Positions 25,362 through 33,030 of a stretch of DNA of 64,000 nt are shown here, one piece after another. Position 1 is the first letter of the stretch; each line of letters opens with the position of its first letter. Below the pieces are notes generated by a model. The model had not been told where the DNA came from, did not search any database, and saw only the letters and a list, made by a program, of their open reading frames with translations. The stretch spans positions 1,736,001 to 1,800,000 of the forward strand of contig NZ_AP018823.1 in assembly GCF_002217795.2 (NCBI RefSeq), in the 5' to 3' direction. Both the position numbers and the translations under genes were made by a program. The DNA comes from Aquitalea magnusonii (GTDB lineage Bacteria > Pseudomonadota > Gammaproteobacteria > Burkholderiales > Chromobacteriaceae).

Positions 25362-26566
25362 GGCCGGGCTTCCTGCAGCAGGAACTGCGACACGCCAATG
25401 CTGTGTTCGTCAAAACCGGCCTCGCAATAGCACAGGTACAAGCGCCACAGGCGGATGAAGGCTTCGTCAAAGCCTTGCTGGCGCACACTATCCAGTGTGT
25501 GTTCAAACGCCAGACGCCAGCGGCGCAGGGTTTCGGCGTAGTCCGGGCCAAAGTCCAGCCGGTTGCGCGTCATCAAACCGGCTTGTTCGGCCGTATCCTG
25601 AAATACTTGCCTGCTGGGCAGCATGCCACCAGGGAAAATGAACTCCTGGATGAAGTCACTGCCGCGGCGATAGCGCTCGAAACGACTTTCGGCAATGGTG
25701 ATGCTCTGCACCAGTGCCTTGCCGCCCGGTTTCAGCAGTTGCCGCAGCTTGGCAAAGAAGCCCGGCCAGTAGGCTTCGCCCACCGCTTCGAACATTTCGA
25801 TGGAGACAATGGCATCGTACTGGCCCTGCAGGTCGCGATAGTCCTGCCACTCCAGTTGCACCAGACGGTTGCCAGCCAGCCGTTCGCGGGCAAAGTCCAG
25901 TTGGGCATGGGAAATGGTGATGCCATGCACGGCAATGCCCTGGCTGCTGGCGTGTTCGGCAAAACCGCCCCAGCCGCAGCCGATTTCCAGCACCCGCATG
26001 CCCGGTTGCAGGCCCAGCACATCGCAGATGCGCTGGTATTTGGCTGATTGGGCGGTGGCCAGCGGCAGGTCGTAATGGCCGTCAAACCAGGCGCTGGAGT
26101 AGGTCCAACTGGGGTCCAGCCACAATTCGTAAAAGGCATTGCCCAGGTCGTAGTGGGCGTGGATATTGCGCTGGCTGCCCTGGCGGCTGTTGCGGCGCAG
26201 GCAGTGTTTCAGCCAATACCAGCCACGGGCCGGCCAACTGCCGGCCAGGGTGTTGCCCAGCACTTGTTCATTACGCAAAGCGAGGCGCAGCAGGGCGGTG
26301 ATGTCCGGTGTGTCCAGCAGGCAGTCGCGGTAGGCTTCGGCAAAACCGATATCGCCGGACAGCAGCAGTTTGCGGCAGGCTGTCCAGTCATGCAGCTGCA
26401 GTTCGGCTTCCGGTAATTCTCCCGGATGGCCAAACCACAGGCTTTGTCCATCCGGGGTATGCAGCAGCAGGCTGCCATATTGCAGCCGGTTAAGCCTTTG
26501 CAATAGTAGCCGTGCCAGCCAGGGCATGCTGTTGCGGGGCAGGGCAAGGGTACGGGTGAGGCTCAT
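25358..26566 (-). CDS. cfa: cyclopropane-fatty-acyl-phospholipid synthase family methyltransferase
   Basis: A 402-residue SAM methyltransferase of the CFA family. The SAM site is LEIGCGWGGFAEHASSQG (about 165-182), and YDAIVSIEMFEAVGEAYWP and FIFPGGMLPS are conserved. The YLCYCEAGF segment near the C-terminus matches the usual Cys region. It adds a methylene or methyl group to unsaturated phospholipid acyl chains; in some alphaproteobacteria a sister enzyme acts in furan fatty acid synthesis, which could apply here. The ATG at 26566 overlaps the DUF1365 stop as ATGA, with AGGAG upstream. The frame runs up to 27079 inside the preceding gene. Confidence 0.9.
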   Translation of the reverse strand: MSLTRTLALPRNSMPWLARLLLQRLNRLQYGSLLLHTPDGQSLWFGHPGELPEAELQLHDWTACRKLLLSGDIGFAEAYRDCLLDTPDITALLRLALRNEQVLGNTLAGSWPARGWYWLKHCLRRNSRQGSQRNIHAHYDLGNAFYELWLDPSWTYSSAWFDGHYDLPLATAQSAKYQRICDVLGLQPGMRVLEIGCGWGGFAEHASSQGIAVHGITISHAQLDFARERLAGNRLVQLEWQDYRDLQGQYDAIVSIEMFEAVGEAYWPGFFAKLRQLLKPGGKALVQSITIAESRFERYRRGSDFIQEFIFPGGMLPSRQVFQDTAEQAGLMTRNRLDFGPDYAETLRRWRLAFEHTLDSVRQQGFDEAFIRLWRLYLCYCEAGFDEHSIGVSQFLLQEARP

Positions 26567-27351
26567 GGGCGCAACTCCTGTCCGTGACTCAATGGGTGTT
26601 CCGGGGCGGCGGGCTTGCTGAAAAACGGCACTTTTTTCAGCCACAGCTGCAAGGCTTGCCAATGAATGCGGGCGATGATGCCCAGGGTCAGCATGGGCTG
26701 GCGCAGCAAGGCCCGGCGGGCATTGCCGGTGGTAAGCGGCTGCAGCGCGCCGGAAATGCTGGTATTGAGCAGCAGGCCGTCGGCATCGTGGTAATCGATG
26801 CGCATCAGCATGCGGTCGGCCTTCTCGGCCAGTCGGAAACGGTAATGCCCGGCCACCTGGCAAAACGGCGACACATGCAGCAGCTTGCGGCAAGTCAGGG
26901 TGGCACCGTTGACGATGGGGCTGCCATCCGGCTGGGCCAGCAAGTAGGCATGGTGCTCGCCAAAGGTGTTGTTGACGTCGGCCAGCACGGCAACCAGGCG
27001 GCCATGGCTGTCGTGGCAATACCAGAAGCTGACCGGATTGAAGGCATAGCCGAACAGGCGCGGAAAGGTTTGCAGCCACACCTCGCCGTCGGCAGGCAAG
27101 GCGGCATCGCGCAGTTGCTGGCGTATCCAGGGCAATAGTGGGCTGCCGTCACGCGGGCCGTAATCCCGGCTGCGTATCATCAGCGGCCGCCAGCGATCCA
27201 CGCCAAACCAGCGGTGGCCAATCTGTTCCAGCTCCGACAGCTTCAGCCGGATGGCAAATACCGGATAAATGAAGCGATGGCGGGCAGGCCGCAACCGCTG
27301 GTGCATCACGCTGCCGGATACCAGATAGGCATTGCTGCTGACGGGGCTCAT
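26563..27351 (-). CDS. DUF1365 family protein
   Basis: A 262-residue protein with the DUF1365 pattern: YLVSGSVMHQRLRPARHRF (about 8-26), then LQTFPRLFGYAFNPVSFWYC, and VNNTFGEHHAYLL. It is nearly always next to a CFA-type methyltransferase and an FAD oxidoreductase, exactly as here, and is thought to take part in the same lipid modification. The start at 27351 overlaps the FAD gene stop as ATGA; an ATG four codons earlier (27363) is inside that gene. Confidence 0.92.
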   Translation of the reverse strand: MSPVSSNAYLVSGSVMHQRLRPARHRFIYPVFAIRLKLSELEQIGHRWFGVDRWRPLMIRSRDYGPRDGSPLLPWIRQQLRDAALPADGEVWLQTFPRLFGYAFNPVSFWYCHDSHGRLVAVLADVNNTFGEHHAYLLAQPDGSPIVNGATLTCRKLLHVSPFCQVAGHYRFRLAEKADRMLMRIDYHDADGLLLNTSISGALQPLTTGNARRALLRQPMLTLGIIARIHWQALQLWLKKVPFFSKPAAPEHPLSHGQELRP

Positions 27352-28634
27352 AGGCGGGCCCATTCCGGCAAGGTGACAAAATCCTGTGCCACATTCAGCG
27401 CGGACTTCAGTCCGTCCTCGTGAAAACCGTAACCGGTCCAGGCACCGGCAAACCAGCTGTTGCGTTTGCCTTGCAGCAGGGGCAGGCGGGCCTGGGCGGC
27501 AATGGCGGCATTGTCGAACAGCGGGTGTTCATAGACGAAGCGGGCGTATTCCAGATTGCGATCCGGGTCGCGCAGCGGGTTGAGGGTGACGATGACAGGC
27601 TGGCTGACCGGCAGCGGTTGCAAGGCATTGAGCAGATAGCTGACACACACCGCGCGCTGGCTGGGCTGGCCGGTTTCGGCCAGGAAGTTCCAGGCCGACC
27701 AGGTTTTGCGGCGCTTGGGCAGCAAGCTGGCATCGCCATGCAGCACCGCGGTATTGGGCTGGTAGCGCACGGCGGACAGGATGTCGCGTTCTTCCGCGCT
27801 GGCATCGGTCAGCATGGCCAGGGTCTGCGGGGCGTGAGTGGCAAAAATCACGCTGTCAAAGCGCTCTTCGCCATGCGGGCTGTTGATCAGCACGCCCTGC
27901 TCAGTGCGCCGCACGCTGCTGACCGGGCTGCACAGGCGCACATGCTGGATGCGCTGGCACAGCTTGTCCACATACTGCCGCGCCCCGCCCGGCACGGTAA
28001 ACCAGCGTGGTCGCTGGCTGATTTGCAGCAGGCCGTGGTTCAGGCAGAAGCGCAGGAAGGTGGCGGCGGGGAAATCCAGGATCTCCTTGCTGGGGCTGGA
28101 CCAGATGGCCGCTGCCATCGGCACCAGATAGTGGTCACGAAAGCGATGGCCATAGCCTTCCAGTTGCAGCAATTCGCCCAGGGTCAGGGTATCGATGGTG
28201 GCGCGTTCCAGTAGCTGCGCCGCGGTACGATTGAAGCGCAGGATGTCGCTCAACATGCGGTAGAAGGGCAGCGACAGCAGTTTGCTGCGCTGGGCAAATA
28301 CCGTATCGAGCGAGCTGCCGGCCCATTCGTCACGGCCTTGGTCCAGCGATACGCTGAAGGACATGTCGGTGGCGCAGGACGGTATGTCCAGTTGGCGGAA
28401 CAGCGCAATCAGATTGGGATAGGTGCGCTCGTTGTACACCAGAAAGCCGGTGTCCACGGCGAAGGACTGGCCTTCCAGTTGCAAGTCCACCGTATTGGTG
28501 TGGCCGCCGGCATAGTCGGCCGCTTCAAACAGGGTGACTTCGTGTTTGCCCGCCAGCAGCCATGCGCTGGCGAGGCCGGCAATGCCGCCGCCAATCACCG
28601 CCACGCGTTGACGTTTGTCTGGATGTACTTTCAC
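27348..28634 (-). CDS. FAD-dependent oxidoreductase (COG2907 type)
   Basis: A 428-residue flavoprotein. The FAD motif is VAVIGGGIAGLASAWLLAG (about 10-28), then HEVTLFEAADYAGGHTNT and DTGFLVYNERTYPNL (about 56-72), all typical of COG2907 proteins linked to CFA-type genes. It may desaturate or oxidise fatty acyl chains, which is inferred from the neighbours. I chose a GTG at 28634 with GGAG just upstream; the alternative ATG at 28694 adds 20 residues that look non-coding and would put the start inside the transcript leader. It is the first gene of the 13-gene operon. Confidence 0.87.
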   Translation of the reverse strand: MKVHPDKRQRVAVIGGGIAGLASAWLLAGKHEVTLFEAADYAGGHTNTVDLQLEGQSFAVDTGFLVYNERTYPNLIALFRQLDIPSCATDMSFSVSLDQGRDEWAGSSLDTVFAQRSKLLSLPFYRMLSDILRFNRTAAQLLERATIDTLTLGELLQLEGYGHRFRDHYLVPMAAAIWSSPSKEILDFPAATFLRFCLNHGLLQISQRPRWFTVPGGARQYVDKLCQRIQHVRLCSPVSSVRRTEQGVLINSPHGEERFDSVIFATHAPQTLAMLTDASAEERDILSAVRYQPNTAVLHGDASLLPKRRKTWSAWNFLAETGQPSQRAVCVSYLLNALQPLPVSQPVIVTLNPLRDPDRNLEYARFVYEHPLFDNAAIAAQARLPLLQGKRNSWFAGAWTGYGFHEDGLKSALNVAQDFVTLPEWARL

Positions 28635-28699
28635 CTGAACTCCCAAGCCGGAATCTCTGAATGGATGTCTGCGGGAAACAAAACAGCTTGGCACCCGCG

Positions 28700-28757
28700 T
28701 TGCATCGTGCTTATATTCAGCATATAACCGCTTTGTAAAAAAAGCTACTGATTAGTA
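28700..28757. promoter_or_regulatory. overlapping divergent promoters with shared operator, TetR gene and light-stress operon
   Basis: For the TetR gene: -35 TTGCAT (28700-28705), 17-base spacer, -10 TATAAC (28723-28728). For the operon on the other strand: -35 TTTACA (28739-28734), 18-base spacer, -10 TATAAG (28715-28710). The two promoters lie over the same 40 bases. The perfect palindrome TTATAT-N5-ATATAA (28711-28727) covers both -10 elements, so one bound TetR dimer could shut both. A second inverted repeat TACT-N4-AGTA (28746-28757) lies downstream of the TetR start site region. Confidence 0.65.
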
Positions 28758-28770
28758 AAAGGTCGTACTC

Positions 28771-29391
28771 ATGAGTATTTTAAGCAAGCTCAGTTTCAAG
28801 GATCAGGCGTTCAAGCTACGCGAACAGACGGTGCTGGATGCCACCACCCGCTTGCTGGCCAGCAAGGGTTTCGACCTGATGACCATGGACGATGTGGCCG
28901 GAGAGGCAGGCATTTCCAAGCCCAGCCTGTACAAGCATTTCAAGTCCAAGGAGGACCTGGCCACCGAGGTGATGATCCGCCTGCTGGATGGGGCGCTGGA
29001 GTATCTGGCGGCACTGGATGCCGGCCTGAGCAGCAAGGAAAGGCTGGCCAGCCTGCTGGAATGGGCGCTGCGGGTGCGTTTGCAGGGCGGGCTGCCCTTC
29101 CTGCCCTCAGCCAGTGCGCAGGTGAAGGAGATGCTGACCCGCAGCATCCGCTACGTGACGCGGGTGTACAAGCTGCACAAGCAAATGGAAGCCTTGGTGG
29201 AGCAAGCCAAGACGGCAGGCGACATCCGCAGCGACTTGCCCACCGATGTCATCCTCTATGCCTACTATTCGCGCACCTGTGATCCGGCGGTGGACTATAT
29301 GAAGGATTATGGGCGTTACAGCGACGACGCCATTGTGGCGCACATGCATGCCATCATCTTTGCCGGTATCGGTGGGACAGGGCAGGTTTGA
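28771..29391 (+). CDS. TetR-family transcriptional regulator
   Basis: A 206-residue TetR protein. The helix-turn-helix is at about 20-65 (TRLLASKGFDLMTMDDVAGE, then AGISKPSLYKHFKSKEDL). The C-terminal domain holds the ligand pocket; the ligand is not predictable. It is divergent from the 13-gene photolyase and lipid operon with a shared promoter-operator, so it is the likely repressor of that operon and of itself. AAAAGG sits ahead of the ATG. In other bacteria similar cassettes are run by LitR or by an ECF sigma/ChrR pair, neither of which is here. Confidence 0.92.
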   Translation: MSILSKLSFKDQAFKLREQTVLDATTRLLASKGFDLMTMDDVAGEAGISKPSLYKHFKSKEDLATEVMIRLLDGALEYLAALDAGLSSKERLASLLEWALRVRLQGGLPFLPSASAQVKEMLTRSIRYVTRVYKLHKQMEALVEQAKTAGDIRSDLPTDVILYAYYSRTCDPAVDYMKDYGRYSDDAIVAHMHAIIFAGIGGTGQV

Positions 29392-29395
29392 GCGT

Positions 29396-30544
29396 TCAAC
29401 TGGCCAGCAGGTGGTGCAGCACTTGTTCGGCCACGCTTTGCCATTTGCTGCTGGAAATCACCGCATGGCCGGCATCTTCTATCATGACCGGGGTGGTGTC
29501 GTAGGAACGGGCGGTGGCGGCCACCACCTCGGGCGGTATCAGCTTGTCACGGCTGCCGCCTATCACCTGCACCCGGGCACTGACATTGTCCGGGTTGACA
29601 TAGGCCGGCTTGCCTTCTGCCGCCTGAATGGCAATGGCCTTGCCCAGCGGGTCGCCCATGAATTCCACCACCTTGTCCAGCGTGCCGGGCAGCAGTCCCC
29701 AGGGCGGTACCGAGCAGATCAGGCTGGCGCGGTGCAGGTCAGTATTGCCTTCCAGCACGCGCTGGGTCAGGAAGCCGCCCATGGAGTGGCCGACGATGAG
29801 GTCCGGCTTGCCGGGCAGCCCGTCCAGCACTTGCTGCACGTCTTGCTCATAATCGCGCAAGGTCTGGTTTTGCCGTGCCGCACTGCCGCCGTGGCCGCGC
29901 AGCGACAGTGCCGAGCCACTCAGCCCGTGGGCGGCAAACCAGGGCAGCATGTTTTCCCGCCATTGCCAGCCGTCACCGGCAACGCCGTGAATGAACAAGA
30001 CGTGGCCATGCGCTGGTGCGGCATCGGCATGAAACACCTCGATGCCATCCAGCATTTCGTAGCGACAGGCATTGGCGACATCATCTTCGGCCAGGGTGAT
30101 CTGGCAGGCGGTTTCCTCACCCTCCTGGGCAAAGTGGGTGCTCAAGCCGCGGCAGAGTGAAGCCATGCGGCCATTACGGCGCAGGTACTGGATACGCAAG
30201 CGGTTAACCTTGCGGCGACGCGCATGTTGCAAGGCCTGGTCGAACAGCAGGCGGCCAATGCCCTTGCCCTGGCAGAAGCTGTCCACGCTGATGCCCAGCT
30301 CACCACAGGGGTAGGCTTCATGCTGGAATACCGCAATGTGGACCACGCCGATCAGCAAGGCGCGGTAATGCGCGCCAATCACGATGTCACGATTGAAGTT
30401 GATGCTGTCCACGTAGGCAGCTACGGCGGCCGGACTCAGTTCCAGTCCGAAGCGGGTGAAGCGGTCGTCCGGGCTGAGTACCGACAGGTGTTCCAGGATG
30501 GACGGCCTGGCGGTAGCCTGCAGCCGGCTGAAGGTGAGAGTCAT
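29396..30544 (-). CDS. GNAT acetyltransferase fused to an alpha/beta hydrolase
   Basis: A 382-residue two-domain protein. Residues about 1-165 are a GNAT domain (LGISVDSFCQGKGIGRLLFDQAL carries the acetyl-CoA loop, Q/RxxGxG/A). Residues about 175-382 are an alpha/beta hydrolase: the oxyanion region HGVAGDG, nucleophile elbow GHSMGG (about 260-265), acid around SRDKLIPP, and His in DAGHAVI. The two activities are joined without a break, with no frameshift visible. The start at 30544 has AAGAAG upstream; the frame stays open to 30802 but without support. The substrate is unknown. Confidence 0.85.
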   Translation of the reverse strand: MTLTFSRLQATARPSILEHLSVLSPDDRFTRFGLELSPAAVAAYVDSINFNRDIVIGAHYRALLIGVVHIAVFQHEAYPCGELGISVDSFCQGKGIGRLLFDQALQHARRRKVNRLRIQYLRRNGRMASLCRGLSTHFAQEGEETACQITLAEDDVANACRYEMLDGIEVFHADAAPAHGHVLFIHGVAGDGWQWRENMLPWFAAHGLSGSALSLRGHGGSAARQNQTLRDYEQDVQQVLDGLPGKPDLIVGHSMGGFLTQRVLEGNTDLHRASLICSVPPWGLLPGTLDKVVEFMGDPLGKAIAIQAAEGKPAYVNPDNVSARVQVIGGSRDKLIPPEVVAATARSYDTTPVMIEDAGHAVISSSKWQSVAEQVLHHLLAS

Positions 30545-30556
30545 GATGTCTTCTTT

Positions 30557-30573
30557 ATTGTGCAATGCACAAT
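30557..30573 (-). promoter_or_regulatory. candidate operator upstream of the GNAT-hydrolase gene
   Basis: A perfect inverted repeat ATTGTGC-AAT-GCACAAT lies 13 bases upstream of the start codon of the minus-strand gene. Its length and symmetry suit a dimeric repressor. The rest of the 355-base gap to the next gene (30574-30899) shows no further gene or clear site. Confidence 0.45.
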
Positions 30574-30899
30574 GAGAGTGTAGTCCCTCTGCTGCCAGAT
30601 GCAAGCCGCTTGGCTGCCGCTGGCAATGGCTGCCATCACCCAGAGTCATTGGCCGCCATGCCAGCGTGGCTTGCCTGACAAAAACATGCGGCATGCACAG
30701 CCGTGATCGGCTATGAATGTAATGCGCATTTGTCTGGCAAGCAGCCTGGCCGGATAAACTGACTTTGCCTGCCAGACCGGTAGCAATCGGCGGCAGCAAC
30801 ACACCTGATACGAACTGGATATCAACCAGTCAGACAGAATGCCTGGCAGCGTTGGCTGCGGGCTTCTGGGAGAGCCTTGTGTTTAAGCATCATTTTGCA

Positions 30900-31826
30900 A
30901 TGTCCAAGTCCATGGGGCAGGGCTGGCGCGGCTGGCTGACCGTGGCCCTGTTGTCTGTCTGCGCGCTGGTACAGGCGCGCGAATGCCTGTCTTTCATCTA
31001 TGCCAGTGGTGGGCGCGATTACTGGGCCAATCTGCAGACCAATGTGGCCAGGGAAGGGGAGCGTTTGGGTTATTTCATTTACGACCGCGGTGTGGTGGAT
31101 AGTGAGCACCTGATTGACGATGCCCAGATCGAGTTACTCAATGTAGCCGTTGCCCGGCGTTGCCGCGCCATCATCCTGGCTCCCAGCGCCACCATCGCCA
31201 ACTACAACGAAATCCTGCGTTTCCTGCCGGTACCGGTGGTGCTGATAGACCGTAATCCGGGTTTGACCAGTCAGTACGGTTCGGTTGCCTCTGACAATGT
31301 CGCCATCGGTGCGCTGGCCTGGAAACGAATGAAAAAACATAATCCGGCCATTCGCCAGGTGCTGGTGCTTCCTAACTCTGGCCGGGTGCCGTCCACCGAG
31401 CAGCGGCTGCATGGCTTTATCGCTGCGGCGCGCAAGGATGGTGCCAGCGTGTTGTACGGGCCGCCGATTGACCAGGCCATCGGGCGCGGCAGGCAAACCG
31501 TGAAAGCGTTCATTCAGGGTGGCAGCGCAACATTTGATGCCATCTTCACCCCCAACGAGTCTTCCACAACGGCCACCATACTGGCTTTGCGCCAGCTTCA
31601 CTTGGCCGGACGCTACGATTTTGTCGGCGTGGATCGCAATCCGCTCATCGCGGACGCGGTGCGTAACGGGGAAATGCTGGCCACCATGGTGCAGGACGGC
31701 GAAAAAATGGCGCGTCTGGCGGTGGAGCTGGCGGATGCCGCCATCAAGACACCCGGCAAACCAGGCCGGAATATCCTGCTGCCGCCGTTTGTGCTGGACA
31801 GGCAGGCGCTGCGCAATGCCCGCTGA
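30900..31826 (+). CDS. periplasmic sugar-binding-like (LacI-type fold) protein
   Basis: A 308-residue protein with a signal peptide (hydrophobic segment about 11-25, cleavage near VQARE) and a periplasmic-binding-protein fold of the ribose/LacI type: ECLSFIYASGGRDYWANLQ at the start, RAIILAPSATIANYNEIL, VVLIDRNPG, and FVGVDRNPLIADAVRNGEML. It has no transporter genes nearby. The next gene, 17 bases downstream, is a diguanylate cyclase, so it likely acts as the ligand sensor of a signalling pair. No good ribosome site is seen at the ATG at 30900; an ATG at 30912 is also possible. Confidence 0.82.
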   Translation: MSKSMGQGWRGWLTVALLSVCALVQARECLSFIYASGGRDYWANLQTNVAREGERLGYFIYDRGVVDSEHLIDDAQIELLNVAVARRCRAIILAPSATIANYNEILRFLPVPVVLIDRNPGLTSQYGSVASDNVAIGALAWKRMKKHNPAIRQVLVLPNSGRVPSTEQRLHGFIAAARKDGASVLYGPPIDQAIGRGRQTVKAFIQGGSATFDAIFTPNESSTTATILALRQLHLAGRYDFVGVDRNPLIADAVRNGEMLATMVQDGEKMARLAVELADAAIKTPGKPGRNILLPPFVLDRQALRNAR

Positions 31827-31843
31827 GCGGCAAGAAAGACACC

Positions 31844-33025
31844 ATGAACCAAGCCAGCGTACGCCTGTGTAAGTACTATTTTGAGCAGGATGCCATGTCG
31901 ATACGGGTGTCGATGGCAGTTGCCCTGGCCATTTATGTGGCGCACTGGAATAGCCATGCCGGCTGGGCCGGCGTGTGCTGGTTGCTGGTGATGGAGATGG
32001 TTCAGTCGCTGCGCCTGTGGCATCTGGCAGCAATGGGCAGGCTGCTGAGCAAGCCGGACCAACTGGAAAAATACTTTGCTTCTTTTTATGTGTCGGTCCT
32101 CCTTGCCGCAACGGCCTGGGGCGGCATGCTGTTTGCCTTTCCCCATCACCAGTTCGATTTTGTCTACATGTTCAAGATCATTGCGCTGGCGGCCATCAAC
32201 AGCGTCACCATCATGTCGCATGGACTGATTTTCCGGCTGTATGCCCTGTTCAGCACGGTATTGACCCTGGTGTTTTTCATCCAGTTGCATGTAATTGACC
32301 GGGTGATGTCGCCATCCGATCGTTATGCGTTTTCGGTTATCGCCTTGCTGTACATATTTTTCCTGTTACTGACCTCCTGGAAGTATGCGCGGCGCAATTA
32401 CGGCTTTTTCGAGCAGCAGGTGGCCATGGAGTCACTGGTCAGCCGGCTCAAACGACTGCATGACGAGGAGGTGGAGCTGCGTTCCAGCCTGGAGACCAAG
32501 TCGGCTGGATTGGAGCAGGCACGCAATGCGCTGCTGGTGCTGGCATCCACCGACAGCCTTACCCAGATACTCAATCGCCGTGCCATCCTGGAGCACCTGA
32601 ATGCGCTGGTGAACAAGGTGAGTCATGCGGAAGGTTCGTTTTGCGTGATTGCTTTTGATGTTGATAACTTCAAGAAAATCAATGATGTATTCGGCCACAA
32701 TGTGGGCGATGTGGTGTTGCGGGTACTGGCGGAGGAGGTGAAGTCGGTATTGCGTGGCAATGATCTGTTTGGCCGTACCGGCGGGGAGGAATTTCTGGTG
32801 ATCCTGCCCGGCCTCTCGCTCGCCAGTGCGGTGGAGTGCGGCGAACGTATCCGGCTGCAAGTGCTGCACAGCACGCGCATGCAGCAGGAGGCCGGCTTTG
32901 GCGTGACGGTGTCGCTGGGCTGTTGCCTGGCGTTTCCGGGCGAGTCGGCCATTGACATACTGGGCAAGGCCGACAAGCTGATGTATGCCGCCAAGCGTGC
33001 CGGCAAGAACCGGCTGTGTTACTGA
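31844..33025 (+). CDS. membrane-bound diguanylate cyclase (GGDEF)
   Basis: A 393-residue protein. About five or six hydrophobic segments lie in residues 18-190, then a short coiled linker (residues 198-230), then a GGDEF domain. The active site is RTGGEEFLVILP, a functional variant GGEEF. DSLTQILNRRAIL starts the domain and DNFKKINDVFGH binds Mg2+. It should make c-di-GMP. It has no RxxD inhibitory site directly before GGEEF that I can see. It is in an operon with a periplasmic binding protein, which may hand it the signal through the membrane segment. Confidence 0.9.
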   Translation: MNQASVRLCKYYFEQDAMSIRVSMAVALAIYVAHWNSHAGWAGVCWLLVMEMVQSLRLWHLAAMGRLLSKPDQLEKYFASFYVSVLLAATAWGGMLFAFPHHQFDFVYMFKIIALAAINSVTIMSHGLIFRLYALFSTVLTLVFFIQLHVIDRVMSPSDRYAFSVIALLYIFFLLLTSWKYARRNYGFFEQQVAMESLVSRLKRLHDEEVELRSSLETKSAGLEQARNALLVLASTDSLTQILNRRAILEHLNALVNKVSHAEGSFCVIAFDVDNFKKINDVFGHNVGDVVLRVLAEEVKSVLRGNDLFGRTGGEEFLVILPGLSLASAVECGERIRLQVLHSTRMQQEAGFGVTVSLGCCLAFPGESAIDILGKADKLMYAAKRAGKNRLCY

Positions 33026-33030
33026 GCGCT

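Noticed and set aside
17283..29391. A LitR-type B12 photoreceptor or ECF sigma/ChrR pair expected with a light-stress cassette
   Set aside because: No MerR-type or sigma-factor gene is in or beside the operon; the only adjacent regulator is TetR.
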